64,000 bases of DNA, taken from the NCBI GenBank assembly GCA_022711665.1, contig JAKLEN010000001.1, positions 369,179-433,178 of the forward strand, read 5' to 3'. Below, one piece after another: positions 50,261 to 58,422 of the stretch. Both the position numbers and the translations under genes were made by a program. This DNA comes from Acidobacteriota bacterium (GTDB taxonomy: Bacteria > Acidobacteriota > Aminicenantia > Aminicenantales > Saccharicenantaceae). The notes under the pieces were generated by a model. The model did not search any database and was not told the DNA's origin. It was given only the letters and a program-made list of their open reading frames with translations. The stretch's first letter is position 1. Each line of letters opens with the position of its first letter.

Positions 50261-50721
50261 GCCCGCGCTGCGCCGCCCGCCCGCGCACGCTCGTCCTGGG
50301 CCTCGGCAATCCGGGACGCCGGGACGACGGGCTGGGCGCGGCCGCGGCCGAACGGTTGCGGAAGCGCCGCCTGCGCGGCGTCGACTGCGATGCGAACTAT
50401 CAGCTCAACATCGAGGACGCCCTGGCCTGCGCCGATCACGACGTCGTCGTCTTCGTCGACGCCGCCCGGGGCCTGCGGCGGCCCTTCCGCTTCGGCCGGC
50501 TCGAGCCCGCGGCCGGGATGCCGGCCATGAGCCACGCCCTCGGACCGGCCCAGGTCCTGGCCCTGGCGGCGGCCCTCTACGACATGAAGCCGGAGGCCTG
50601 GCTCCTGGGGATCCGCGGCCACAGCTTCGCCGTCGGCGAGGGGCTGACCGCCCGTGGCGAGAGCGACCTCGGCCTGGCCTTGGAGTTCCTGGAGGCCTTC
50701 CTGAAGGGAGAACGCCCGTGA
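50257..50721 (+). CDS. hoxW: Hydrogenase maturation protease (HoxW/HybD-like)
   Basis: 154 residues. TLVLGLGNPGRRDDGLGAAAA near the N-terminus carries the nickel-sensing acidic residue; a second Asp is in VVFVDAARG and a His in GIRGHSF. It clips the HoxH C-terminal tail. No ATG, GTG or TTG lies in the right place. The best start is a CTG at 50257, with AAGGAAGG five bases upstream, overlapping the hoxH stop as CTGA. CTG starts are rare, so this needs protein-level proof. Confidence 0.82.
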   Translation: MSPRCAARPRTLVLGLGNPGRRDDGLGAAAAERLRKRRLRGVDCDANYQLNIEDALACADHDVVVFVDAARGLRRPFRFGRLEPAAGMPAMSHALGPAQVLALAAALYDMKPEAWLLGIRGHSFAVGEGLTARGESDLGLALEFLEAFLKGERP

Positions 50722-51389
50722 CCGTCAAGACGCTGACCGTCGTCCGCGACCTGCTGGCCACCAACAGGCAGGCCGCCGCGGCCATCCGCGAGGAGCTCCG
50801 CGGCCGGGGCATCCTGGCCGTCAACCTTCTCAGCTCGCCCGGCTCGGGCAAGACGACCCTGCTCGAGGCCCTGGCCGACCGCTTCCGGGACCGCTACCGG
50901 CTGGCCGTCATCGAGGGCGACATCGAGACGGAGCGGGACGCCGAGCGCGTCCGGGCCAAGGGCGTGCCGGCCTGGCAGATCACGACCGGCGGGGCCTGCC
51001 ACCTCGAGGCCAAGATGATCGGCCAGGTCCTGGACCGGATCCCGGCCGATATCGACTTCCTGTTCATCGAGAACGTCGGCAACCTGGTCTGCCCGGCCTC
51101 GTACGACCTCGGAGAGCAGGTCCGGCTGGTCCTGCTCTCCTCCCCCGAAGGCGACGACAAGCCGGCCAAGTACCCCCAGGCCTTCCTCTCGGCCGACGCC
51201 CTCGTCCTGACCAAGACGGACCTCCTGCCCTACCTGCCGTTCGATCCGGCCCGGGCCGCCGCCGAGGCCCGGACGATCAAGCCTGGGCTGCCGGTCTTCG
51301 CCGTCTCGGCCCTCCGCGGCGAAGGGCTGGACGAGCTCGTCGCCTATCTCGCCGGGGCCCTCGAGCGCCTGAGGTCCGGCCGTGCATGA
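50718..51389 (+). CDS. hypB: Hydrogenase nickel incorporation GTPase HypB
   Basis: 223 residues from a GTG overlapping the previous stop. SIMIBI GTPase: P-loop LLSSPGSGKTTLLEAL, VIEGDIETERDAER, HLEAKMIG, and the guanine motif LTKTDLLPYL. It lacks the His-rich N-terminal nickel store of some HypB proteins. It gives nickel to HypA/HoxH. hypC, hypD, hypE and hypF are not in this window and must be elsewhere. Confidence 0.94.
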   Translation: MTVKTLTVVRDLLATNRQAAAAIREELRGRGILAVNLLSSPGSGKTTLLEALADRFRDRYRLAVIEGDIETERDAERVRAKGVPAWQITTGGACHLEAKMIGQVLDRIPADIDFLFIENVGNLVCPASYDLGEQVRLVLLSSPEGDDKPAKYPQAFLSADALVLTKTDLLPYLPFDPARAAAEARTIKPGLPVFAVSALRGEGLDELVAYLAGALERLRSGRA

Positions 51390-51735
51390 GCTGTCGCTCG
51401 TCGCCTCGATCTTCGAGATCATCGAGGCCGAGGCGGCCAAACACGGCGCGGCCCGGGTGATATCCGTTACGCTCAAGGTCGGCGTCCTCTCGGGCGCCGT
51501 GCCCGACCTGCTCGTCTCGGCCTTCGAGGCCTACCGCCAGGGCACGCGGGCCGAAGGCTCCCGGCTGGATGTCGTCGCCGTCCCGATCAGGCTCCGCTGC
51601 CCGGACTGCGGCGGCTCGACCGTCCGCGAGGACGCGGATTTCTCCTGCGCCGCCTGCGGCTCGCGGCGGGTCGAGATCGTCGAGGGCCGCGAGCTGCTGG
51701 TCGAGAGGATCGAGCTCGAGACCGACGACGCCTGA
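51382..51735 (+). CDS. hypA: Hydrogenase nickel incorporation protein HypA
   Basis: 117 residues from a GTG at 51382 giving the required (M)HELS N-terminus, whose His-2 binds nickel. A C4 zinc site follows (RCPDCGG and CAACGS). It overlaps hypB by eight bases. Last gene of the hox operon. Confidence 0.94.
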   Translation: MHELSLVASIFEIIEAEAAKHGAARVISVTLKVGVLSGAVPDLLVSAFEAYRQGTRAEGSRLDVVAVPIRLRCPDCGGSTVREDADFSCAACGSRRVEIVEGRELLVERIELETDDA

Positions 51736-51761
51736 CCGCCGCGCCCCGGCCCGCGGCGCAC

Positions 51762-51791
51762 TTGACAAGCCCGAATTCGTTTTGCTATAAG
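51762..51791 (+). promoter_or_regulatory. Promoter of the second NADH-linked operon
   Basis: A perfect TTGACA (51762-51767) and TATAAG (51786-51791), 18 bases apart, with an extended TGC before the -10. About 200 bases upstream of the first gene, leaving a long leader. Confidence 0.75.
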
Positions 51792-51818
51792 TCCCATCTT
51801 GTTATCCGGTCTGTAAGG

Positions 51819-51855
51819 TCTCCTGGCACTGCCGTAAGGAGATTTTTATTTTTAT
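51819..51855 (+). terminator. Leader hairpin with U-rich tail, possible attenuator
   Basis: TCTCCT (51819-51824) pairs with AGGAGA (51837-51842) around a 12-base loop containing GGCA/TGCC, followed by TTTTTATTTTTAT. It lies just downstream of the promoter and well before the first gene, where an intrinsic terminator would act as an attenuator. Six bp is a modest stem. The rest of the 51736-51993 gap shows no coding sequence. Confidence 0.45.
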
Positions 51856-51993
51856 AGACCGCAGCATTCAGCCCGGGGGGGCCGGCCGGCGGCATCGCGC
51901 CGTCAGACCCGACCGCCTCCCGTCTGCCGCATCCGTCGCGTCTCTTCCATCGGACCCCGTCCGTATCGCCAACCCCCGCATTGGAGGCACGAC

Positions 51994-52545
51994 TTGGACA
52001 TCGACGCCGCCAAGACCCAGTCTCTGATCGACAAGCACCGCGGTCTCAAGAAGAACCTTATCGCCATCCTCCTCGACATCCAGGAGGCGTACAACTACCT
52101 TCCGGCCGAGGCCCTGCGGCAGGTCGCCCGCGCGGTCGGCCTGCCGCTCATCGACGTCGTCGGGGTGGCCACCTTCTACCGGGCCTTCAGCCTGAAGCCG
52201 CGCGGCAAGCACACCTGCCTCGTCTGCCTCGGCACGGCCTGCCACGTCCGGGGCGGCCAGAAGATCCTGGAGGAGTTCGAGAAGCAGCTCGGCGTCCCGG
52301 CCGGAGAGACGACGCCGGACGACCGCTTCACGCTGGAAACGGTCGCCTGTCTCGGCTGCTGCGCCATCGGGCCGGTCGTCGTCGTCGACGGCGAGTACTT
52401 CGGCCACACGACCCTGCGCAAGGTCGGCCCGATCATCAGCAGGTTCAGCCGTGCCGGATCCCGGTCCAAGCCCGCGCCGCGGGCCCGGCGGGCCCCGGCC
52501 CGGAAGACGGCCAAGCCGCGGGGCCGCGCGGCCCGGAAGACGTGA
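51994..52545 (+). CDS. NuoE-like 2Fe-2S subunit of an NADH-linked oxidoreductase complex
   Basis: 183 residues from a TTG (GGAGG eight bases upstream). A thioredoxin-fold 2Fe-2S domain with all four Cys: CLGTACHVRGG (CxxxxC) and ACLGCCAIGP (CxxxC). Corresponds to HydC/HndA/BfuA of bifurcating enzymes. The last 35 residues are a basic Ala/Arg/Lys/Pro tail (PRARRAPARKTAKPRGRAAR), which NuoE proteins normally lack. First gene of the complex at 52.0-58.3 kb. Confidence 0.88.
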   Translation: MDIDAAKTQSLIDKHRGLKKNLIAILLDIQEAYNYLPAEALRQVARAVGLPLIDVVGVATFYRAFSLKPRGKHTCLVCLGTACHVRGGQKILEEFEKQLGVPAGETTPDDRFTLETVACLGCCAIGPVVVVDGEYFGHTTLRKVGPIISRFSRAGSRSKPAPRARRAPARKTAKPRGRAARKT

Positions 52546-52560
52546 AACAGGAGGACCCCG

Positions 52561-52953
52561 ATGGCCGAACACAAGAAGCTCAGCATCCAGGACCTGGCCA
52601 GGATCCGGGAGAAGACCCGCTCGCTCATGAACATCCGCGAGGGCCGGGGCCGGGCCCGGGTCACCGTCCACATGGGCACCTGCGGCCTGGCCGCCGGCGC
52701 CCGGGAGATCATGGACGCGCTCCTCGACGAGATCGCCAAGGCCAAGGTCTCGGACGTCCTGGTGACGACCTCCGGCTGCGCCGGGCTGTGCAACAAGGAG
52801 CCCATGATCACGGTCGAGCTCAAGGACGCTCCCCCGGTGAAGTACGGCGACCTGACCCCGGCCAAGATGCGCAAGATCTTCGTCGAGCACGTCCTGGCCG
52901 GCCGCATGGTGCCGGAGTACGTCCTGGCCGTGGGCAGCGAAACCGTGTATTGA
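52561..52953 (+). CDS. Thioredoxin-like 2Fe-2S ferredoxin subunit (HndB-like)
   Basis: 130 residues. HVHMGTCGLAAGAREIM-type motif (MGTCGLAAGA) and SGCAGLCNKEPMITVEL. This small domain is found beside NuoE/NuoF in HndABCD and other NADH-linked hydrogenases. Three of the usual Cys are visible. The ATG has CAGGAGG upstream. Confidence 0.85.
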   Translation: MAEHKKLSIQDLARIREKTRSLMNIREGRGRARVTVHMGTCGLAAGAREIMDALLDEIAKAKVSDVLVTTSGCAGLCNKEPMITVELKDAPPVKYGDLTPAKMRKIFVEHVLAGRMVPEYVLAVGSETVY

Positions 52954-52963
52954 GGGAGGCCCC

Positions 52964-55900
52964 GTGAAACAGTATCGAGCCCACCTTTTGGTCTGCGCCG
53001 GCACGGGCTGCGTCTCCTGCGGCTCCTTCCGGATCAAAGAGGCCCTCGAGAAGGAGATCCGCAAGCGGCGCCTCCAGGACGAGATCCAGGTCGTGGCCAC
53101 GGGCTGCAACGGCTTCTGCGAGCGGGGGCCCATCGTCATGGTCCAGCCGGACGGCGTCTTCTACCAGATGCTCAAGCTCGAGGACGTGCCGCGCCTCGTC
53201 GAGGAGCACCTGCTCAAGGGCCGGCCGGTCAAGAAGCTGATGTACGTGCCGCCGGCCGAGGACAAGCCCGTTCCCAAGATGAAGGACATCGAGTTCTTCA
53301 AGCACCAGCGCCTCGTCGTCCTGCGCAACCGCGGCCGCATCGACCCCGAGAGGATCGACGAGTACATCGCCTTCGAGGGCTACGAGGGCCTGGCCCGGGC
53401 CCTGACCGGCATGACGCCGCAGGGCCTCCTGGACGAGATCACGGCCGCCGGCCTGCGCGGCCGCGGCGGGGCCGGCTTCCCCACGGGCAAGAAGTGGGCC
53501 GCCTGCGCCGCCCAGAAGAAGGACCCGAAGTACATCATCTGCAACGGCGACGAGGGCGACCCCGGGGCCTTCATGGACCGCTCGGTCCTCGAGGCCGATC
53601 CCCACGCCGTCCTCGAGGGCATGCTCATCGGGGCCCGGGCCATCGGGGCCGCCAAGGGCTTCATCTACATCCGCCACGAATACCCCCTGGCCATCAAGAG
53701 GGTCGAGATCGCCATCCGCCAGGCCCGCGAGTACGGCCTGCTCGGGCAAAACATCCTCGGCGCCGGCTTCGACTTCGACCTGGAGATCGTCCAGGGCGCC
53801 GGGGCCTTTGTATCGGGCGAGGAAACGGCCCTAATCGCCTCGGTCGAGGGCCAGATAGCCATGCCCCGGCAGCGCCCGCCCTACCCGGCCCGCAAGGGGC
53901 TCTGGGGCTCGCCGACGGTCATCAACAACGTCGAGACCTGGGCCACCGTGCCCAACATCGTCCGCCGCGGGGCCGCCTGGTTCTCGGCCCTGGGCACCGA
54001 CACGAGTAAGGGGACCAAGATCTTCTCGCTGGTCGGCAAGATCAACAACACCGGCCTGGTCGAGGTGCCCATGGGCATCTCGCTGCGCCAGATCGTCTAC
54101 GGCATCGGCGGCGGCATCCCCGGCGACCGGGCCTTCAAGGCCGTCCAGATCGGCGGCCCGTCGGGCGGCTGCATCCCGGCCAAGCTCCTCGACCTGCCGG
54201 TCGATTACGAGAGCCTGACGGCCGCGGGGGCCATGATGGGCTCCGGCGGCATGATCGTCATGGACGACAAGACCTGCATGGTCGACCTGGCCAAGTACTT
54301 CCTGAACTTCCTGCGCGACGAGTCGTGCGGCAAGTGCGTCTCATGCCGCGAGGGCACCCAGCGCATGTACGAGATCGTCGGTAAGATCACGGACGGCCAG
54401 GGGACGATGGAGGACATCCAGCTGCTCGAAGAGCTGGCCATCGCGGTCAAGGACGCCTCGCTCTGCGGGCTCGGCCAGACGGCGGCCAACCCGGTCCTGT
54501 CGACCCTGCGCTATTTCCGGTCCGAGTACGAGAAGCACGTCGTCGAGAAGCGCTGCCCGGCCATGGTCTGCAAGGAGATCGTCTCCGCGCCGTGCCAGTA
54601 CATCTGCCCCATCGACCAGGAGGCCTCGAGCTACATCGGCCTCATCGCCCGCAAGGACTACGAAGGGGCCTTCAAGGTCATCCGCAAGGACAACCCGCTG
54701 CCCTCGGTCTGCGGCCGGGTCTGCAGCCGGGCCTGCGAATCGGCCTGCCGGGCCGGAGAGATCGGCGAGCCCATCGCCATCCGGGCCCTCAAGCGCTTCG
54801 TCATGGACTGGGCCCGGGACAAGGGCCTCGGCAAGCCGGCCAGGCTGCCGCTGACCAAGGCCGACAAGGTGGCCATCGTCGGCGCCGGGCCATCGGGCCT
54901 GGCGGCCGGCTACGAGCTGCTCAAGAAGGGCTATCCCGTCCGCATCTTCGAGTCCCTGCCCGTCGCCGGCGGCATGCTCCGGGTGACCATCCCGGACCAC
55001 CGGCTGCCCAAGGACCGGCTCCAGGACGACCTCGACTACCTCGTCGGCTGCGGCCTGAACATCAAGACCAACATGACCCTGGGCAAGGACTTCAGCCTGG
55101 ACGACCTCTTCCGCCAGGGCTACAAGGCGGTCTACCTAGCGACCGGAGCCCACCGGCCGCTCGAGATGGGCGTGCCCGGCGAGGAAGCCGAAGGCGTGCT
55201 CCAGGCGCTCGAATACCTCAAGAACCATCACCTCGGCATCCCCGTCGATCTAGGCCGCCGGGTCGTGGTCATCGGCGGCGGCAACTCGGCCGTCGACGCG
55301 GCCCGGGTGGCCTTCCGCGACAAGCGGGTCAAGGAGGCGGCCATCCTCTACCGCCGGACCCGCAGGGAGATGCCGGCCTATCCCGAGGAGATCGAGGCCG
55401 GGCTCGAGGAGGGCGTCCGGATCGAGTACCTGACCGCCCCGGTCCGGGTCCGGACGCAGAACGGGCGGGTCGTCGGCGTCGAGTGCATCCGCATGAAGCT
55501 CGGGGAGAAGGACAGCAGCGGCCGGGCCCGGCCCGTGCCCATCCCCGGCTCGGAGTTCCAGGTGCCGGCCGACACGCTCATCCTGGCCATCAGCGAGCGG
55601 GCCTACACCCCCTACCTCAAGGACAGCGACGGCCTGACCCTGTCGCCCGAGTGGGGCACGATCATCGTCGACCCGGCCAGCATGGCCACGACCCGTCCCG
55701 GCGTCTTCGCCGGCGGCGACGTCGTCTCGGGCCCCAGCAGCGTCGTCGAGGCCATGGCCGCCGGCAAGACCGCGGCCCGGGCCGTCGAGGCCTACCTCGA
55801 GGGCCGGCCCTTCGTCCGCGTCGCCGAGGTCACCCGGCCGGCCTGCTACGTCGAGCCGGTCAAGCTGACCGAAGAGGAGGCCGCGAACACCAAGCGGGCC

Positions 55901-56056
55901 AAGATGCCCCACCTGGCGCCCGGCAAGCGGAGAACGGGCCACGAGGAGATCGAGCTCGGCTTCACCAGGGAGCTCGCCCTGAAGGAGGCCAAGCGCTGCC
56001 TCCGCTGCGAGCTCGAGACCCGGGACGCCAAGAAAGCGCTGGGACGTGAAACATGA
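52964..56056 (+). CDS. NuoF-GltD fusion: NADH/FMN/Fe-S flavoprotein joined to a glutamate-synthase-type FAD/NAD(P) subunit
   Basis: 1030 residues from a GTG. Order: 2Fe-2S thioredoxin-like domain (CAGTGCVSCGS and GCNGFCERGP, residues 10-60); NuoF with GRGGAGFPTGKKW (about 165), CNGDEGDPGAFMDR and GAGAFVSGEETALI; NuoF 4Fe-4S (ESCGKCVSCREGTQ, about 452, and CGLGQTAANP); then a GltD-like region with N-terminal Fe-S cysteines (CGRVCSRACESAC, about 582), FAD motif VAIVGAGPSGLAAGYEL (about 634) and NAD(P) motif VVIGGGNSAVDAAR (about 766). In HydB/HndC the ferredoxin tail sits where GltD begins here. Two separate pyridine nucleotide sites are predicted. Probably the core flavoprotein of an electron-bifurcating complex, like the Bfu or Sporomusa-type Nfn enzymes. 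Confidence 0.88.
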   Translation: MKQYRAHLLVCAGTGCVSCGSFRIKEALEKEIRKRRLQDEIQVVATGCNGFCERGPIVMVQPDGVFYQMLKLEDVPRLVEEHLLKGRPVKKLMYVPPAEDKPVPKMKDIEFFKHQRLVVLRNRGRIDPERIDEYIAFEGYEGLARALTGMTPQGLLDEITAAGLRGRGGAGFPTGKKWAACAAQKKDPKYIICNGDEGDPGAFMDRSVLEADPHAVLEGMLIGARAIGAAKGFIYIRHEYPLAIKRVEIAIRQAREYGLLGQNILGAGFDFDLEIVQGAGAFVSGEETALIASVEGQIAMPRQRPPYPARKGLWGSPTVINNVETWATVPNIVRRGAAWFSALGTDTSKGTKIFSLVGKINNTGLVEVPMGISLRQIVYGIGGGIPGDRAFKAVQIGGPSGGCIPAKLLDLPVDYESLTAAGAMMGSGGMIVMDDKTCMVDLAKYFLNFLRDESCGKCVSCREGTQRMYEIVGKITDGQGTMEDIQLLEELAIAVKDASLCGLGQTAANPVLSTLRYFRSEYEKHVVEKRCPAMVCKEIVSAPCQYICPIDQEASSYIGLIARKDYEGAFKVIRKDNPLPSVCGRVCSRACESACRAGEIGEPIAIRALKRFVMDWARDKGLGKPARLPLTKADKVAIVGAGPSGLAAGYELLKKGYPVRIFESLPVAGGMLRVTIPDHRLPKDRLQDDLDYLVGCGLNIKTNMTLGKDFSLDDLFRQGYKAVYLATGAHRPLEMGVPGEEAEGVLQALEYLKNHHLGIPVDLGRRVVVIGGGNSAVDAARVAFRDKRVKEAAILYRRTRREMPAYPEEIEAGLEEGVRIEYLTAPVRVRTQNGRVVGVECIRMKLGEKDSSGRARPVPIPGSEFQVPADTLILAISERAYTPYLKDSDGLTLSPEWGTIIVDPASMATTRPGVFAGGDVVSGPSSVVEAMAAGKTAARAVEAYLEGRPFVRVAEVTRPACYVEPVKLTEEEAANTKRAKMPHLAPGKRRTGHEEIELGFTRELALKEAKRCLRCELETRDAKKALGRET

Positions 56057-56736
56057 TTGACCTCGTCATGAACGGCTTGTGCGTCAAGGCCGAGGAGGGC
56101 TGGTCCGTCCTGGAGACGGCCAAGTTCTACGGCCTGGAGATCCCGACCCTCTGCCACCGCGAGGGCCTGGAGGAGTTCGGCGGCTGCCGGCTCTGCCTCG
56201 TCGAGATCGGCGAGCCGCCCCGGTCGAAGCTCGTGACCTCGTGCACCTACCCGGCCGAGCCCGGCCTGGTCGTCAGGACCGACTCCAACAGGGTCTGGTC
56301 GGCGCGGCGGATGATGATCGAGCTCATGCTCTCCGTCGCGCCCGGGTCCAAGGTCCTCCAGGACTTGGCCTCCCGTTTCGGGGTGACCCGGGTCCGGTTC
56401 GCTCCCCGCAACGAGGAGTGCATCCTCTGCGGGCTGTGCGTCCGGATGTGCGCGGAGCAGATGGACGGCAAGGCCATCAGCTTCCAGCAGCGGGGCTACA
56501 AGCGCAAGATCTCGACGCCCTTCGACCTGCGGTCGGAGGAGTGCCGGCTGTGCGGGGGCTGCATCTACGTCTGCCCCGCCTGCCAGCTCCGCTGCCAGGG
56601 CCCGCACCCCGACACGACCCTGTGCAACGGCTGCCTGACCATGGAACCGACCTGCCTGGAGCACTACGACGACCTCCAGTGCTGGATGTACGACGCGGGC
56701 CGCTGCGGCACCTGCGTCCGGGACAAGAAAGTCTGA
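56053..56736 (+). CDS. Short NuoG/HydA-N-terminus-like Fe-S protein
   Basis: 227 residues. A 2Fe-2S ferredoxin fold (CHREGLEEFGGCRLCLVEIG) followed by cysteine clusters CILCGLCVRMC and CRLCGGCIYVCPACQLRC and a Cys-rich C-terminus (CNGCLTMEPTCLEH, CGTCVRDKKV). It looks like the iron-sulfur N-terminus of NuoG or HydA, with no catalytic domain attached. The Cys-rich last 45 residues are unusual. It overlaps the previous stop by four bases. Likely electron relay to the next gene product. Confidence 0.85.
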   Translation: MIDLVMNGLCVKAEEGWSVLETAKFYGLEIPTLCHREGLEEFGGCRLCLVEIGEPPRSKLVTSCTYPAEPGLVVRTDSNRVWSARRMMIELMLSVAPGSKVLQDLASRFGVTRVRFAPRNEECILCGLCVRMCAEQMDGKAISFQQRGYKRKISTPFDLRSEECRLCGGCIYVCPACQLRCQGPHPDTTLCNGCLTMEPTCLEHYDDLQCWMYDAGRCGTCVRDKKV

Positions 56737-56763
56737 CCGGGTTCAACAAAAGGAGGAATCATC

Positions 56764-58347
56764 ATGCCGACCATGACCAAGCTCAACAGGAGCGCCGCCA
56801 CCCTGACCAAGAACCGGACCGAAGGGTCGATCAGTCCCTTCAGCGGGATGTGCGTGACCTGCGTCGACGGCTGCATCGGGATGTGCGAGATCGGGAAATC
56901 CGCCTACCGCGGCCACGAGGTCCTCTATCCCCAGCCTTTCGGCATCATCACGGCGGCCTGCGAGAAGGACTATCCCGTCGACCTGTCGCACTTCAGCATC
57001 ATGGGCACGGCCAAGGGCGCCCACGGCGTCCCGGCCGACAGCGACAAGGCCACCTTCGAGAAGGTCACGACCGAGACCAAGATCGGCCGCAACAAGGATC
57101 TCAAGCTCAAGCTGCCCTTCGTCATCTCGGGCATGGGCTCGACCAACATCGCCAAGCAGAACTGGGCCGGCCTCGGCGGCGGGGCGGCCATCTCCGGCGT
57201 CATCCTGACGGTCGGCGAGAACGTCTGCGGCATGGACGACGAGACCGAGCTCAAGGCCGGCAAGGTCGTCCGCTCGCCGGACATGGAATTCCGCATCAAG
57301 TCCTTCCGCGACTGGCAGGACGGCTACGGCGACGTCGTCATCCAGGCCAACGTCGAGGACGGCCGGCTGGGTGTCCAGGAATACGCCATCCAGAAGCTGG
57401 GCATCGAGACCGTCGAGCTCAAGTGGGGCCAGGGGGCCAAGGACATCGGCGGCGAGGTCAAGCTCAAGACGGTCAAGAAGGCCCAGGCCCTGAAGAAGAA
57501 GGGCTACATCGTCCTGCCGGACCCCGAGAACCCGGCCGTCATCGAGGCCTTCGAGAAGGGCAGCTTCAAGGAGTTCGAGCGCCACTCCCGCATGGGCATG
57601 GTCGACGAGGGCGATTTCCTGAAGCGGGTCGAGGAGCTGCGCCAGGCCGGGGCCAGGCGCGTCTTCCTGAAGACCGGGGCCTACCGGCCGGCCGACCTGG
57701 CCCGGGCCGTCAAGTACGCCTCCAAGGCCAAGCTCGACCTGCTGACGGTCGACGGGGCCGGCGGCGGCACGGGCATGAGCCCCTGGCGGATGATGAACGA
57801 GTGGGGCATCCCGGCCGTCGAGATCTGGTCGCTGACCTGGCTGTACGCCGACCAGCTGGCCAGGCAGGGCGAGTACGTGCCCGACATCGCCTTCGCCGGC
57901 GGCATAACCTTCGAGGACCAGATCTTCAAGTCCCTGGCCCTCGGCGCCCCGTACGTCAAGCTCGTCGGCATGGCCCGCTCGCCCATGGCCGCGGCCATGG
58001 TCGGCAAGACGATCGGCGGCCGCATCGCCGACAACCAGATCCCCGTCTACGTCGAGCGCTTCGGCAACAGCCGGGAGGAGATCTTCGTCACCGCCCCCGA
58101 GCTGAAGCGCCGCTTCGGCGACCGCTTCAAGGACCTGCCGGCCGGGGCCATCGGCGTCTACACCTACTTCGAGCGGCTGAGCCAGGGCCTGCGCCAGCTG
58201 ATGGCCGGGGCCCGCAAGTTCAACCCGTCCCTCATCGGCCGCGACGACATCGCCTCCCTGACCAAGCAGGTGGCCGACATCAGCGGCATCCCGTTCATCA
58301 CCGACGTGGACAAGGACGAGGTCCAGAAGATCCTCAAGGCCAAGTGA
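56764..58347 (+). CDS. FMN-binding glutamate synthase-like protein (GltB central/FMN domain only)
   Basis: 527 residues. An N-terminal Cys-rich segment (CVTCVDGCIGMC, about 30-41), then a GltB-type FMN barrel: VISGMGSTNIAKQNW, KWGQGAKDIGGEVKLK, TVDGAGGGTGMSPWRMMNEW (about 328-347), FAGGITFEDQIFKSLALGAP. It corresponds to the FMN domain of glutamate synthase. The class II glutaminase domain and the C-terminal GXGXG domain of GltB are missing, and I do not see a clear 3Fe-4S CxxxxxCxxxxC. The true substrate may be 2-oxoglutarate plus ammonia from elsewhere, or something else. AAGGAGG precedes the ATG. Last gene before a strong terminator. Confidence 0.85.
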   Translation: MPTMTKLNRSAATLTKNRTEGSISPFSGMCVTCVDGCIGMCEIGKSAYRGHEVLYPQPFGIITAACEKDYPVDLSHFSIMGTAKGAHGVPADSDKATFEKVTTETKIGRNKDLKLKLPFVISGMGSTNIAKQNWAGLGGGAAISGVILTVGENVCGMDDETELKAGKVVRSPDMEFRIKSFRDWQDGYGDVVIQANVEDGRLGVQEYAIQKLGIETVELKWGQGAKDIGGEVKLKTVKKAQALKKKGYIVLPDPENPAVIEAFEKGSFKEFERHSRMGMVDEGDFLKRVEELRQAGARRVFLKTGAYRPADLARAVKYASKAKLDLLTVDGAGGGTGMSPWRMMNEWGIPAVEIWSLTWLYADQLARQGEYVPDIAFAGGITFEDQIFKSLALGAPYVKLVGMARSPMAAAMVGKTIGGRIADNQIPVYVERFGNSREEIFVTAPELKRRFGDRFKDLPAGAIGVYTYFERLSQGLRQLMAGARKFNPSLIGRDDIASLTKQVADISGIPFITDVDKDEVQKILKAK

Positions 58348-58370
58348 CTCCCTCCGGGACGCCATCCCGA

Positions 58371-58406
58371 CGGGGGGCCGGCGGCGCGCCGGCCCCCCGT
58401 TTTTTT
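58371..58406 (+). terminator. Rho-independent terminator after the GltB-like gene
   Basis: A perfect 12-bp GC stem (CGGGGGGCCGGC with GCCGGCCCCCCG), five-base loop and seven Ts. Confidence 0.92.
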
Positions 58407-58422
58407 CGCCTCCGTTTCGGGC

